From assembly GCA_963691755.1 (NCBI GenBank), contig OY829366.1, positions 3,224,001 to 3,288,000 on the forward strand: a stretch of DNA of 64,000 bases, read 5' to 3'. Positions 1 to 8,069 of the stretch are shown one piece after another. Numbering within the stretch: position 1 is the stretch's first letter; every line of letters begins with the position of its first letter. A program made the translations under genes and the position numbers. Source of the stretch: Dinoroseobacter sp013215265 (GTDB lineage: Bacteria; Pseudomonadota; Alphaproteobacteria; Rhodobacterales; Rhodobacteraceae). The notes under the pieces were generated by a model, which worked only from the letters and a program-made list of their open reading frames with translations, made no database searches and was not told the origin of the DNA.

Positions 1-1015
1 ACTCACGCATATCTGTGGGCAATGGCCCCTCAAACCGCATATGCGTCCCACTTTCGGGGTGTATAAACCCCAGTGTCGCGGCGTGAAGCGCCTGTCGTTG
101 GAATGCGCCAGCCGCAGATCGTGCGGTTTCGCTCAGGGCTTTCGCGGATAGTTTGCGCGTGCCGCCGTAAGTGGGATCGCCCAAAAGCCCGTGCCCGATC
201 TTTGACATATGCACACGTATCTGGTGGGTCCGACCTGTTTCAAGCCAGCAGGTGACACGCGCCAATGTCGGCGGTGCGCCAAAGGTTTCGTCGATCCGCG
301 CACGGGTGACAGCATGTCGGCCGCCGGGAACGACATCCATCTTCTGACGATCCGCACGGTGACGCCCAATCGGTGCGGTAACTTTCAAAACACCGCCAGC
401 CTCGAACCGGACAATCGACTGGCCGGCAAGGCGCGGGTCTGCGGCATCAGGAACACCATAACAAATAGCGGTATATTCGCGTTCAACCGTATGGGCTGCG
501 AATTGAGCCGCAAGCCCCGCATGCGCCTTGTCGGTCTTGGCCACGACCAGAAGACCAGAGGTTTCCTTGTCGATGCGGTGTACGATACCGGGGCGTTTCT
601 CGCCGCCAATGCCAGACAGGCTTTCACCACAGTGATGCATAAGCGCATTCACGAGCGTTCCCGTCCACGCCCCCGGCGCTGGATGCACCACCATCCCGGA
701 AGGTTTATTCACCACGATAAGGTGGTCGTCTTCGTGGACCACGTCGATAGCGATTGGCTCTGCCACCAGATCGACCTCTACCGCCTCCCCGACGGTGATC
801 TCGATCACATCGCCTTCGGCAACGGCCGCCTTGGGCGAGACCAGTGGCGTGCCATTGCGCAGAACTGCCCCTTCCCCAATGAGTTTGGCAATCCGAGTGC
901 GCGAGAGCTGCGCTTCTTCTGGCACATCACGGGCAAGCGCCTTATCAAGACGCGAGGGCGGGTCTTCCCCGATGGTGACCTGAACAACGTATCCGGCAGA
1001 ACTGGTGGCAGACAT
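1..1015 (-). CDS. rluD: RluA/RluD-family 23S rRNA pseudouridine synthase (3' end outside window)
   Basis: Isomerises uridine to pseudouridine in large-subunit rRNA. About 338 residues are visible on the minus strand. An N-terminal S4-like RNA-binding region (about 15-85) is followed by the catalytic domain with VHEDDHLIVVNKPSGMVVHP and the signature HRIDKETSGLLV, whose Asp is the catalytic residue of the family. The frame is still open at position 1, but the final visible residues (GPLPTDMRE) look like the usual C-terminus, so only a few codons are missing. The start ATG at 1015-1013 overlaps the start of the divergent DUF6476 gene. RluD is favoured over RluC because of the S4 domain and length, but the exact target uridines cannot be read from sequence. 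Confidence 0.9.
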   Translation of the reverse strand, partial: MSATSSAGYVVQVTIGEDPPSRLDKALARDVPEEAQLSRTRIAKLIGEGAVLRNGTPLVSPKAAVAEGDVIEITVGEAVEVDLVAEPIAIDVVHEDDHLIVVNKPSGMVVHPAPGAWTGTLVNALMHHCGESLSGIGGEKRPGIVHRIDKETSGLLVVAKTDKAHAGLAAQFAAHTVEREYTAICYGVPDAADPRLAGQSIVRFEAGGVLKVTAPIGRHRADRQKMDVVPGGRHAVTRARIDETFGAPPTLARVTCWLETGRTHQIRVHMSKIGHGLLGDPTYGGTRKLSAKALSETARSAAGAFQRQALHAATLGFIHPESGTHMRFEGPLPTDMRE

Positions 1016-1325
1016 GAACGACGACCCGGTAATGGACCCTTTGCCCCCTGAAGACCAGGGCAACATCCGGTTCCTGAGAATACTGGTGACAGTGCTGACC
1101 GCCACGATGATCGCCGGGTTGATAGCGATCTTCACGGTGATTGTCATCCGCTTCCCGAGCGGAACCGATACGCTGCCCCTTCCGGATCAGATCGTGTTGC
1201 CCGAAGGTGTGAACGCGGATGCCGTGACGTTTATGCAAAACCGGGTCATCGTGGTGTCTGGGAATGAAATTCTTGTCTTCGATATCGAAGGCGCCATTCA
1301 GCGCAGGGTTTCCCTTTCGGAATAA
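1014..1325 (+). CDS. DUF6476-like single-pass membrane protein
   Basis: A protein of 103 residues resembling a family common in Rhodobacteraceae. A short acidic/proline N-terminus precedes one hydrophobic segment (about residues 20-45), followed by a small soluble domain with a beta-rich pattern (VIVVSGNEILVFDIEG). Function is unknown. The start chosen is the ATG at 1014, whose bases are shared with the divergent pseudouridine synthase start; an in-frame ATG nine bases upstream at 1005 is the alternative. Such start-to-start overlap means the promoter of each gene lies inside the other's coding sequence. Confidence 0.7.
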   Translation: MNDDPVMDPLPPEDQGNIRFLRILVTVLTATMIAGLIAIFTVIVIRFPSGTDTLPLPDQIVLPEGVNADAVTFMQNRVIVVSGNEILVFDIEGAIQRRVSLSE

Positions 1326-1370
1326 GAATTTTCACGCAGGGCAGAATAACGTCGGGCCAAGCCAGCGAAC

Positions 1371-2057
1371 TTATCCGATTAACTCTTGTACCCAATTGGG
1401 AACGACTTCGGTTGCCGGACCGTAGCGCGCGTCGTGAAAGCGGTGCGAGATATCGGAAGCTTCAAGGTTGATCTCGAGCGTTTGTGCGCCGCTCTCCCTT
1501 GCCAGATCTACAAAGCCTGCGGCGGGGTAAACCTGACCCGATGTCCCGATGGCAACGAAAAGGTCACAGCGACTGAGCGCCTGTTCGATCTCGCCCATAT
1601 GTTCCGGGTATTCGCCAAACCAGACGATATCGGGCCGGGTCGTAGGGGATGAACAGTTCGGGCAAGGGTCCTGCGGAGACATGACACGCAAAGCCGGAAA
1701 GCGATGCCCGCACGACGTGCATTTCGCACGATCCAATGCGCCGTGCATGTGAAGCACATCGCGAGCGCCCGCCGCCTCCAGCAGCGAGTCGACGTTCTGG
1801 GTGACGAGCGTGAGCCTTTGACCAAACACAGTTTTTAGTCTGGCCAGCGCTTCGTGGGCCGCGTTGAAAGCAGCGTCGGCTGCATTTTTTCGCCTGGCAT
1901 TATAGAAGCTATGTACCTTTTCAGGGTCAGCTGCGAACCCTTCGGGTGTGGCAACCTCGGCCAGATCATATTTTGTCCAAAGACCGTCCTTGTCGCGAAA
2001 CGTCCCCAGCCCGCTTTCTGCCGAAAGACCTGCGCCTGAAAGAACGGTGATGTGCAT
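1371..2057 (-). CDS. cobB: NAD-dependent protein deacylase, sirtuin family
   Basis: Removes acyl groups from lysines using NAD. The 228 residues carry the NAD-binding GAGLSAESGLGTFRD (8-22), TQNVDSLLEAAG (86-97), the catalytic His of HMHG (His105), a zinc site from Cys113/Cys116 and Cys132/Cys135, and IVWFGEYP. Tyr52 and Arg55 (YNAR) form the Tyr-x-x-Arg pair that in class III sirtuins binds the acidic end of succinyl or malonyl groups, so desuccinylase activity is likely besides deacetylation. The length fits bacterial CobB. It is divergently placed from the phosphatase gene at 2106. Confidence 0.93.
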   Translation of the reverse strand: MHITVLSGAGLSAESGLGTFRDKDGLWTKYDLAEVATPEGFAADPEKVHSFYNARRKNAADAAFNAAHEALARLKTVFGQRLTLVTQNVDSLLEAAGARDVLHMHGALDRAKCTSCGHRFPALRVMSPQDPCPNCSSPTTRPDIVWFGEYPEHMGEIEQALSRCDLFVAIGTSGQVYPAAGFVDLARESGAQTLEINLEASDISHRFHDARYGPATEVVPNWVQELIG

Positions 2058-2105
2058 GCGTTGGCTCCGCGCTAAACTGTGACCAGTTTAACTGCGGGAT
2101 ACGCC

Positions 2106-2549
2106 ATGACCACCTCTGTCCTTTACGTTTGCCTCGGCAATATTTGTCGCTCGCCAACTGCAGAAGGGATTTTGCGGAAACTGGCGAGCGATCGTGATCT
2201 TATCATCGACAGCGCCGGTACGGGCGCATGGCATGTCGGTGATCCACCAGATCCCAGAGCGATCGCCGAAGCCCGGCAGCGCGGAATTGACATCAGCGGG
2301 TTACGTGCGCGTCAGGTTCAGGCGGAGGACTTTCATAGGTTCGACCAAATCCTTGCGATGGACCGCAGCAATCTTAGAGACCTGGAACGCATACGCCCGA
2401 GCGGTTCCAAAGCGGACCTGCGTCTGTGTCTAAGCGATGCTTCAGGATTAGACCAAATGGATGTGCCCGATCCCTATTACGACGGTGGCTTTGAACGGGC
2501 TTATGAGCTGATCGAAGCCGCAGCCAAAGGCCTACTGCAGAGGATCTAG
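2106..2549 (+). CDS. Low-molecular-weight protein-tyrosine phosphatase
   Basis: Cytoplasmic phosphatase of 147 residues. The P-loop VCLGNICRSPTAEG near the N-terminus gives the C-x5-R motif (Cys9, Arg15), and the general acid Asp is in DPYYDGG near residue 122. An upstream in-frame ATG at 2079 would add nine residues, but the P-loop is expected almost at the N-terminus, so 2106 is preferred. The substrate is unknown; no exopolysaccharide tyrosine kinase lies nearby, so a role in capsule control is not supported here. It ends with a 4-base convergent overlap with the next minus-strand gene. Confidence 0.92.
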   Translation: MTTSVLYVCLGNICRSPTAEGILRKLASDRDLIIDSAGTGAWHVGDPPDPRAIAEARQRGIDISGLRARQVQAEDFHRFDQILAMDRSNLRDLERIRPSGSKADLRLCLSDASGLDQMDVPDPYYDGGFERAYELIEAAAKGLLQRI

Positions 2550-2845
2550 CCGCAATAAACCTCGGCCGCTTCGCCAAAGGCCTTGTAGCGATCCCAAAAT
2601 ACACGGTCGGAATTGCGCGAGGACTGCCGAACTTCTTGAGCGCGGTGAGGATCACGGAAGAAACCCGCAGCCTTGCGTTGGTCCGAACTGCGCAATGTTA
2701 GGTTAGCCACATCCTGGATGCAGCTGCACAATCGTGGGGTGGCGGCATCACGGCCGGCCGTGTTGCAGGCACGCTCAATCACGCCCGATTGCGCGGGAAG
2801 CGTAACTGCCACGAAGAGGATCATGGTCAGGAATATTTTTTTCAT
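2546..2845 (-). CDS. Small secreted cysteine-containing protein, unknown function
   Basis: A 99-residue protein starting MKKIFLTMILFVAV, an apparent signal peptide cleaved after about residue 19-20 (ALPAQS-like region). The mature part holds four Cys (CNTAG, LCSCIQ and the C-terminal YCG) that could form two disulfides. Relatives in roseobacters are often labelled arginine transporter, but the protein is far too small and lacks transporter features, so I do not adopt that name. An ATG 14 codons upstream would add a charged extension ahead of the signal peptide and is less likely. Confidence 0.7.
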   Translation of the reverse strand: MKKIFLTMILFVAVTLPAQSGVIERACNTAGRDAATPRLCSCIQDVANLTLRSSDQRKAAGFFRDPHRAQEVRQSSRNSDRVFWDRYKAFGEAAEVYCG

Positions 2846-2928
2846 CGGTTCTGCTCGCGATTTTAGTGTCGCTTTTTGATTGCGCAATTTATGCCTCAGG
2901 TCGTCCCAATTTGCAAATTGAACGCATC

Positions 2929-3834
2929 ATGATCGAGACAGACCCTCCGCCTAGTCGACCAGCCTATGCCGTTGGCGCCATGCTTGTGGCCACCGCGTTC
3001 ATTGCCGCGACGACCTTGTTGGCGAAAGCTCTCGGTACAGATCGGCTGGGCGATCCGCTGCACCCGTTTCAGGTCAGCCATGGTCGTTTTGTGTTTGCAG
3101 CCCTCGGATTGGCTCTCGCAGCGGCATTTCTTCGTCCGCAGATCACACGTCCAAATTTGCGGCTGCACCTAACGCGCTGCCTCTTTGGCTGGGCAGGCGT
3201 CAGCCTGCTATTTGCCGCAGCTGCGCGGATACCGCTATCGGATGCGACCGCCTTGAGCTTTTTGAACCCCGTCTTTGCCATGTTCCTCGCCATCCCCATT
3301 CTCGGCGAGCGTGTTGGACCCTGGCGGTGGTTTGCAGCGGTTATTGCACTGATCGGTGCGGTCATTCTGCTGCGTCCTGGGGCGGGAAGTCTGCAACTGT
3401 CAGCGCTTCTTGCGGTTGGGGCTGCCGTAATGATCGGCATCGAGGTGATTTGCATCAAACGTCTGGCAAACCTCGAAAAACCAATGCAAATCCTGTTGAT
3501 CAACAATGCGATCGGGGTCTGTATCGCCACCACTGCTGTCATCGCGGTGTGGCAGGCCCCTAGCCCGCAACAATGGGTAGCACTTTGCGCTTTGGGTTTG
3601 CTGATGGCGTGTGCTCAGACCTGCTTTATTCAAGCCATGCGTTCGGCGGATGCAACGCTCACCTTGCCCATCACCTACGCGACACTTGTGTTTGCAACAC
3701 TCTATGATGCGTGGCTCTTTGGGGTGATCCCGGATGTCGTCTCAGTGATTGGGGCCACAATCATCGTGGGCGGGGCCGCGCTTCTGGGATGGCGTGAGAT
3801 TCTTGCTGCCCGTGGTCAGGGTTTCAAGCGATAA
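2929..3834 (+). CDS. EamA-family (DMT superfamily) permease
   Basis: An inner-membrane transporter of 301 residues with about ten hydrophobic segments arranged as two EamA repeats (roughly 15-145 and 160-290). The first repeat carries the ARIPLSDATALSFLNPVFAM region typical of S-adenosylmethionine-transporter-like members. The substrate is not predictable. The start at 2929 precedes a short Pro-rich cytoplasmic tail; a longer frame back to 2866 would add a non-hydrophobic extension. Its 3' end overlaps the convergent ABC permease gene by 19 bases. Confidence 0.85.
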   Translation: MIETDPPPSRPAYAVGAMLVATAFIAATTLLAKALGTDRLGDPLHPFQVSHGRFVFAALGLALAAAFLRPQITRPNLRLHLTRCLFGWAGVSLLFAAAARIPLSDATALSFLNPVFAMFLAIPILGERVGPWRWFAAVIALIGAVILLRPGAGSLQLSALLAVGAAVMIGIEVICIKRLANLEKPMQILLINNAIGVCIATTAVIAVWQAPSPQQWVALCALGLLMACAQTCFIQAMRSADATLTLPITYATLVFATLYDAWLFGVIPDVVSVIGATIIVGGAALLGWREILAARGQGFKR

Positions 3835-4619
3835 CCGACCCTGAACCAGTTCCAACACACCGCGATGACCGCTGCGGTTGTTCCTAGACATACCAAAAGC
3901 CCAATCCAGGGCGAACTATCAGATGTACCGATAAAGCCGTAGCGCACACCATCAATTAGGTAAAAGATGGGGTTCAGGTGGGTCAGCGTTTGCATCCAGG
4001 CGGGCAGACCTTCGATGGAATAGAAGGTTCCAGACAAGAAGCTGAGCGGCACGATAATGAAATTGGTAACCGCTGCCATCTGATCGAACTTATCGGCGAA
4101 TACCGCTGCAACAATGCCCAGCGCGCCAAGGAACATAGACCCGACAACGACAAATGTCAGAACCCAAAGCGGGTGCGCGACACCGATACCGAGCACAACA
4201 AAAAGTGCGCATGTGATGGCAAGCGCAACCAGAATACCCCGCAAAATACCCCCGGCCAGATAGCCCGTGACAAGTTCGCCCGCCGACAAGGGCGGCATCA
4301 ACGTATCCACTATATTGCCCTGAACCTTGGAAATGACGATCGACGAAGACGTATTGGCAAACGCATTCTGAATGACCGTCATCATCAGGATGCCAGGCGC
4401 CAGGAATTCAACAAAAGGCACGCCCATGACGTCGCCTCTCCGGGGACCGATGGCCAGCGCGAAAACAGTCAGGAACAGTCCTGCCGTGACCAAAGGTGCC
4501 GCGAGGGTTTGGGTCCAGACAGACAGGAACCTGCGGCTTTCCCGCCAGATAAGGGTGTAAAGCCCGAGCCAGTTGATCCGCCCGAACCGGCGAACACCCA
4601 TGCCAGTAAGATCACTCAT
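3816..4619 (-). CDS. ABC-2 type transporter permease (no ATPase beside it)
   Basis: A 267-residue membrane protein with six predicted helices and the ABC-2 signature region around residues 170-220 (FADKFDQMAAVTNFIIVPL, LSGTFYSIEGLP, NPIFYLIDGVRYGF), as in NodJ/YadH-type exporters of polysaccharide or drugs. Normally an ATP-binding subunit is next to it; here the neighbours are an EamA permease and gcrA, so the ATPase must be encoded elsewhere. It is divergent from gcrA across 141 bases that probably hold both promoters. Confidence 0.88.
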   Translation of the reverse strand: MSDLTGMGVRRFGRINWLGLYTLIWRESRRFLSVWTQTLAAPLVTAGLFLTVFALAIGPRRGDVMGVPFVEFLAPGILMMTVIQNAFANTSSSIVISKVQGNIVDTLMPPLSAGELVTGYLAGGILRGILVALAITCALFVVLGIGVAHPLWVLTFVVVGSMFLGALGIVAAVFADKFDQMAAVTNFIIVPLSFLSGTFYSIEGLPAWMQTLTHLNPIFYLIDGVRYGFIGTSDSSPWIGLLVCLGTTAAVIAVCWNWFRVGYRLKP

Positions 4620-4702
4620 TATGCGCTCCTTTTGCGGCGCTCCTTGTATCCGCTGATCGCATGGTTACAATAGGGGACTGAAATTTCACCGCCGTGCGAA
4701 GG

Positions 4703-4725
4703 GCCGGGTCATCACCCGGTCTTTA
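4703..4725 (+). promoter_or_regulatory. Hairpin followed by short T-rich stretch in the gcrA leader
   Basis: CCGGGT (4704-4709) pairs with ACCCGG (4714-4719) around a CATC loop; a G-T pair extends the stem at its base and CTTTAT follows. It lies about 35 bases before the gcrA start and upstream of a good ribosome site (AAAGGA near 4746). It could be a weak attenuator, a 5' mRNA stabiliser, or merely chance. Confidence 0.4.
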
Positions 4726-4760
4726 TCGTTTGAGCGAGAGGCGAAAAAAGGACAGCATTC

Positions 4761-5330
4761 ATGTCGTGGACCGACGAGCGTGTAGAGACCCTGAAGAAGA
4801 TGTGGGGCGAGGGCAAAAGTGCCAGCCAGATCGCAAAGGAGCTGGGCGGCGTAACGCGCAACGCCGTGATCGGCAAAGTGCATCGCCTGGGTCTGTCAAA
4901 CCGCAATGGCGGTGGCGGCAGTTCCGCGGCCAAAACGGAAGCGAAAGAAAAGCCTGCCGCAGCGGCAAAACCCACACCAGCCCCAAAGCCAGTATCAGAG
5001 CCCAAGCCAGAACCCATAGCGGCAGCGCCATCTGCGCCAGTTCCATTCCGCAAGCCGATCGTTCCCGCAGGGCAGCCTTTGCCGCCCCAGCCTTCGACAA
5101 ACGAAATTAGCCCTGAAGCGCTGGCGAAGGTAAACGAGGTCGAAAAGAAAGCTCTGAAGCTGTCTCTGATGGAACTGACAGAACGCACGTGCAAATGGCC
5201 TGTCGGCGATCCGGCAACAGACGATTTCTGGTTCTGCGGCCTACCGAGCCAAGCTGGAAAACCTTATTGCGAAGCCCATGTTGGCGTTGCCTTCCAGCCC
5301 ATGAGCGCGCGACGGGATCGTCGCCGCTAA
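4761..5330 (+). CDS. gcrA: GcrA cell-cycle transcription regulator
   Basis: GcrA binds methylated GANTC promoters together with sigma-70 and controls cell-cycle genes in alphaproteobacteria. The 189-residue protein has the N-terminal helix-turn-helix (MSWTDERVETLKKMWGEGKS; GGVTRNAVIGKVHRLGLSNR, residues 1-48), a long Ala/Pro/Lys-rich linker (about 55-125) and the conserved C-terminal sigma-binding part with CKWPVGDP, FCGLPS and YCEAHVGVAFQP. The linker is longer than in the Caulobacter protein, as is usual in Rhodobacteraceae. AAAGGA precedes the ATG. Confidence 0.96.
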   Translation: MSWTDERVETLKKMWGEGKSASQIAKELGGVTRNAVIGKVHRLGLSNRNGGGGSSAAKTEAKEKPAAAAKPTPAPKPVSEPKPEPIAAAPSAPVPFRKPIVPAGQPLPPQPSTNEISPEALAKVNEVEKKALKLSLMELTERTCKWPVGDPATDDFWFCGLPSQAGKPYCEAHVGVAFQPMSARRDRRR

Positions 5331-5493
5331 GGTGGATCATAGATTTCAAACCAACATTCGGACTGCGCCTGACGGGCCGTTATGACAGATGGAAAGCCTG
5401 TACGTTACCCGCGCGCATCAGGGCGCGGGCTGCGACCGTAGTTGTATAGTAGAGGTGATCAGTTTCAGGACAGGCAGGGTGTCCGGCGCGGTG

Positions 5494-5877
5494 TCACGAT
5501 CGGCCCAGAAGGTCCCATCGGTTGCCGAAAGGATCGCGAAACACCGCAACCATTCCGTACGGTTCCCTGCGCGGCGTTTCTTCGAATAGAACGCCCGCAG
5601 CTACAAAGTCAGCGTGATCTTCATGAAAATCGCGACTTTCCAAAAAGAAGCTGACACGCCCTCCGGTCTGCTTGCCTATTGCGGCCTCCTGTTCACTATT
5701 GACTGCCTTGGCAAGAACAACAGCGGACCCTCCGCCTGGAGGCCGAACCACAACCCAACGCTTGCCACCACCCATGTCCGTGTCTTCAAGAAGATCAAAG
5801 CCAAGCATGCCGACGTAGAACGCGATCCCTGCATCGTACGACGGCACCACAATCGCAAACGCCCCGATTCGCATCAA
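5494..5877 (-). CDS. VOC/glyoxalase-fold protein
   Basis: A 127-residue vicinal-oxygen-chelate protein: one beta-alpha-beta-beta-beta repeat from IGAFAIVVPSYDAGIAFYVG through the C-terminal FRDPFGNRWDLLGR, which is typical of the superfamily. It may be a metal-dependent lyase, isomerase or a resistance-type binding protein; specificity cannot be told. Its ATG overlaps the stop of the upstream AsmA gene by four bases (ATGA), so the two are co-translated. A second Met directly follows the first. Confidence 0.85.
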   Translation of the reverse strand: MMRIGAFAIVVPSYDAGIAFYVGMLGFDLLEDTDMGGGKRWVVVRPPGGGSAVVLAKAVNSEQEAAIGKQTGGRVSFFLESRDFHEDHADFVAAGVLFEETPRREPYGMVAVFRDPFGNRWDLLGRS

Positions 5878-7898
5878 TTGCCGCCCAACAGGCGCCCAAG
5901 ACCCTCCCGAAGTTGGTCTTCGACCTGATTGCGCAACTCGTCGGCCTGTTCATCGACACGGTCACGCACGGCCTGTCCGACATTTCCACCAGCCGCCTCC
6001 ACGTCCACAGCCAATTCCCGCTCCAGAGCCTCTTGCGCCTGAGTTCGCAGCTGTTCTTCAAGCGCTTCACGCTCCGCCGCTAGGTTCTGGTTCACTAATG
6101 CTTCGAGGTCAGGTCGGAATGAAAGATCACTCCACGGACCTTCGATGATCACAGGCACCGAAATGCCCGCGCCCCCGGTCAAGGCAACCGGCGTCAAACG
6201 GTAGGCCAGCGATTGATTGCCTATATCTATAGTGCCTTCTCCAGTTGCACTGATCAGCGGCGCATCGAAGATCAGATCCGAATTGGACGCCACGCCGTTT
6301 GTTATCGATGTGCTCGCGGTGATTGTGTTGAAAACTGTTTTTGATCCTTCACCGCGATAAGACGCATCTAGATTTCGCAGCATCCCCGCGAGATCGAGAC
6401 CGAGAAGTTCTCCCTCCCCGATTGAGATGGACCCAGAGCCGGACAGGGAACGTGCTAAGGCATCCATCGTATCGCCAACAGCAAGGTACTGAAATTGCAG
6501 GTCGGCAGTTCCGATCAAACGGTCCTGATCCGCGAAATCGGTTAACAAGGGCTGGAGAGCGATACCATCTGCACGCAGATTACCCCCAAGAGACAAGCCT
6601 CCGCGCCCGTTGACCACCAACTCACCGGAAATGCCCCCTTCATAGGCCGCAACCTGACGCAAAGTCGTCACAAGTCGGGATTGATCGAGCGCGAGCGTCG
6701 CATCCACCGCCCCGAGCTTCATTAGGCCAAGATCAATTGAGCGCGCCGACAGAGCAATATTGCCATTCAGGAAGGCAAGTGCCGATGTATCAATGAAACT
6801 GGTCGGCCACCCCGAAGAAATGGGGCCCGAAGTCGTCGTTGTGGAGCTTGCAGATTGCCCCCCCTCTGTAAACGCACTGAGATCGAGATCCCCTGCCGAA
6901 ACGCGCGCGGCGAGCGTAAGCGGCTCGCCCAGTGCGATATCTGCATCCAGCTCTACCGTGTTGCCTGCCGCCTGTACCTCGCTACCGCGCACGAAAACGC
7001 GGCCGGCACCGTCCGGGGTCATGGTGACCTGACCTGAAAACGCGAGGTCGCGATCCAGCCCCCCCGGCAAGGCCGGCGCAGCTTGCCCTACCAAGGCAAA
7101 GACAGGGGTCAATTGCGGGGCATCAAGCGTGGTCTGCCCATCCAGCGTAAAAGGCGACAGTCCCGCTCTGCCCTCGAAATCAAATTTGATATCAGCCAGT
7201 TGGGACTTCAACGAGACACGCTCTACCTGCCCGGCAAGCAGCGCGTTGATATCGCCGGTAACAAGATCAAGCCTCACTGTCTGCCCGTTGAGAACACCTG
7301 AGCCCGCAAGCGTCGCAGCACCGTTTGCACCATCAAGTGCCATGTCGATTGTCAGCCCCGTCAGAGAGATCAACGCCCCGGTGCTGTCATCACGAAACTC
7401 GACGGACGTGTCGGAGAGAGCGCCTCGGGCCAGGCTAATACGCGGCAATCCTCCGCTGGGTGGGGTCAGCCCGTTGGCAGAGCTGTCCACCTCATTGGAA
7501 GCATCAGTCGACGCGGTTTCAAACACCCAGTTGGACTGACCGTCTACATTGCGCTCCAAACTGACGCGCGCACCTTCGACCACAATCTCTTCGACTTCCA
7601 CGTGGCCTGACAGCAGCGGCATGAGCTGCACACCTACGGACAAACGGTCCGCGGTTAGCATCGGCCCTGTCTGTGACCAGTCGGCATTTGCAAGCTCCAC
7701 CCCGTCAGTGCGCACCCCGAGAACCGGATAAAGCGTCGGCCTGACGTCACCGGAAATTGTCAGCGCGCGTCCTGTTGCGGCCGTGAACTGATCCGTTGCG
7801 ATGCGGGCAATCCGCTCGGTGGGAATAATGAAGAGAGCGGCAACGAAGAGAAGTAGGATGGCAAAGATAACGCCGAGAAGGCGAAACAGAATACGCAT
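5874..7898 (-). CDS. AsmA-family envelope protein
   Basis: A 674-residue protein with an N-terminal membrane anchor (MRILFRLLGVIFAILLLFVA, about residues 5-26), an AsmA N-terminal domain, a long beta-rich periplasmic section, and an AsmA C-terminal domain (about 420-600). AsmA-like proteins belong to a group of repeating-beta-groove proteins implicated in phospholipid transport to, or assembly of, the outer membrane. The last 60 residues are a charged coiled-coil-like tail rich in Glu, Gln and Arg. It is the first gene of a two-gene unit with the VOC protein and is divergent from rimO. Confidence 0.85.
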   Translation of the reverse strand: MRILFRLLGVIFAILLLFVAALFIIPTERIARIATDQFTAATGRALTISGDVRPTLYPVLGVRTDGVELANADWSQTGPMLTADRLSVGVQLMPLLSGHVEVEEIVVEGARVSLERNVDGQSNWVFETASTDASNEVDSSANGLTPPSGGLPRISLARGALSDTSVEFRDDSTGALISLTGLTIDMALDGANGAATLAGSGVLNGQTVRLDLVTGDINALLAGQVERVSLKSQLADIKFDFEGRAGLSPFTLDGQTTLDAPQLTPVFALVGQAAPALPGGLDRDLAFSGQVTMTPDGAGRVFVRGSEVQAAGNTVELDADIALGEPLTLAARVSAGDLDLSAFTEGGQSASSTTTTSGPISSGWPTSFIDTSALAFLNGNIALSARSIDLGLMKLGAVDATLALDQSRLVTTLRQVAAYEGGISGELVVNGRGGLSLGGNLRADGIALQPLLTDFADQDRLIGTADLQFQYLAVGDTMDALARSLSGSGSISIGEGELLGLDLAGMLRNLDASYRGEGSKTVFNTITASTSITNGVASNSDLIFDAPLISATGEGTIDIGNQSLAYRLTPVALTGGAGISVPVIIEGPWSDLSFRPDLEALVNQNLAAEREALEEQLRTQAQEALERELAVDVEAAGGNVGQAVRDRVDEQADELRNQVEDQLREGLGRLLGGN

Positions 7899-8069
7899 GG
7901 TAGGACCCTCAAGACTGCGTGACCCATGCTATTGGCTCAGGGCGGGATGACAATGGGGCTCGCCCAATTTTGACTACAGCCTCGACGTTTCTGATCAATC
8001 CTCGATACACCGGCGGAGCAATCCAACTGCACGCTTTCCACGCTGTGGAAGCACGGGTATACGGCGCTC

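Noticed and set aside
209..1051. A 280-codon plus-strand open frame
   Set aside because: It is antisense to the RluD-type gene, which has clear motifs; its own translation resembles nothing and is rich in Arg, His and Gly, as shadows of GC-rich genes are.
3978..4673. A 231-codon plus-strand open frame
   Set aside because: Antisense to the ABC-2 permease; the translation is highly charged and has no protein-like pattern.
5408..5429. CCCGCGC/GCGCGGG inverted repeat after gcrA, considered as a terminator
   Set aside because: The stem is followed by no T-run, and such GC palindromes are frequent in this genome.
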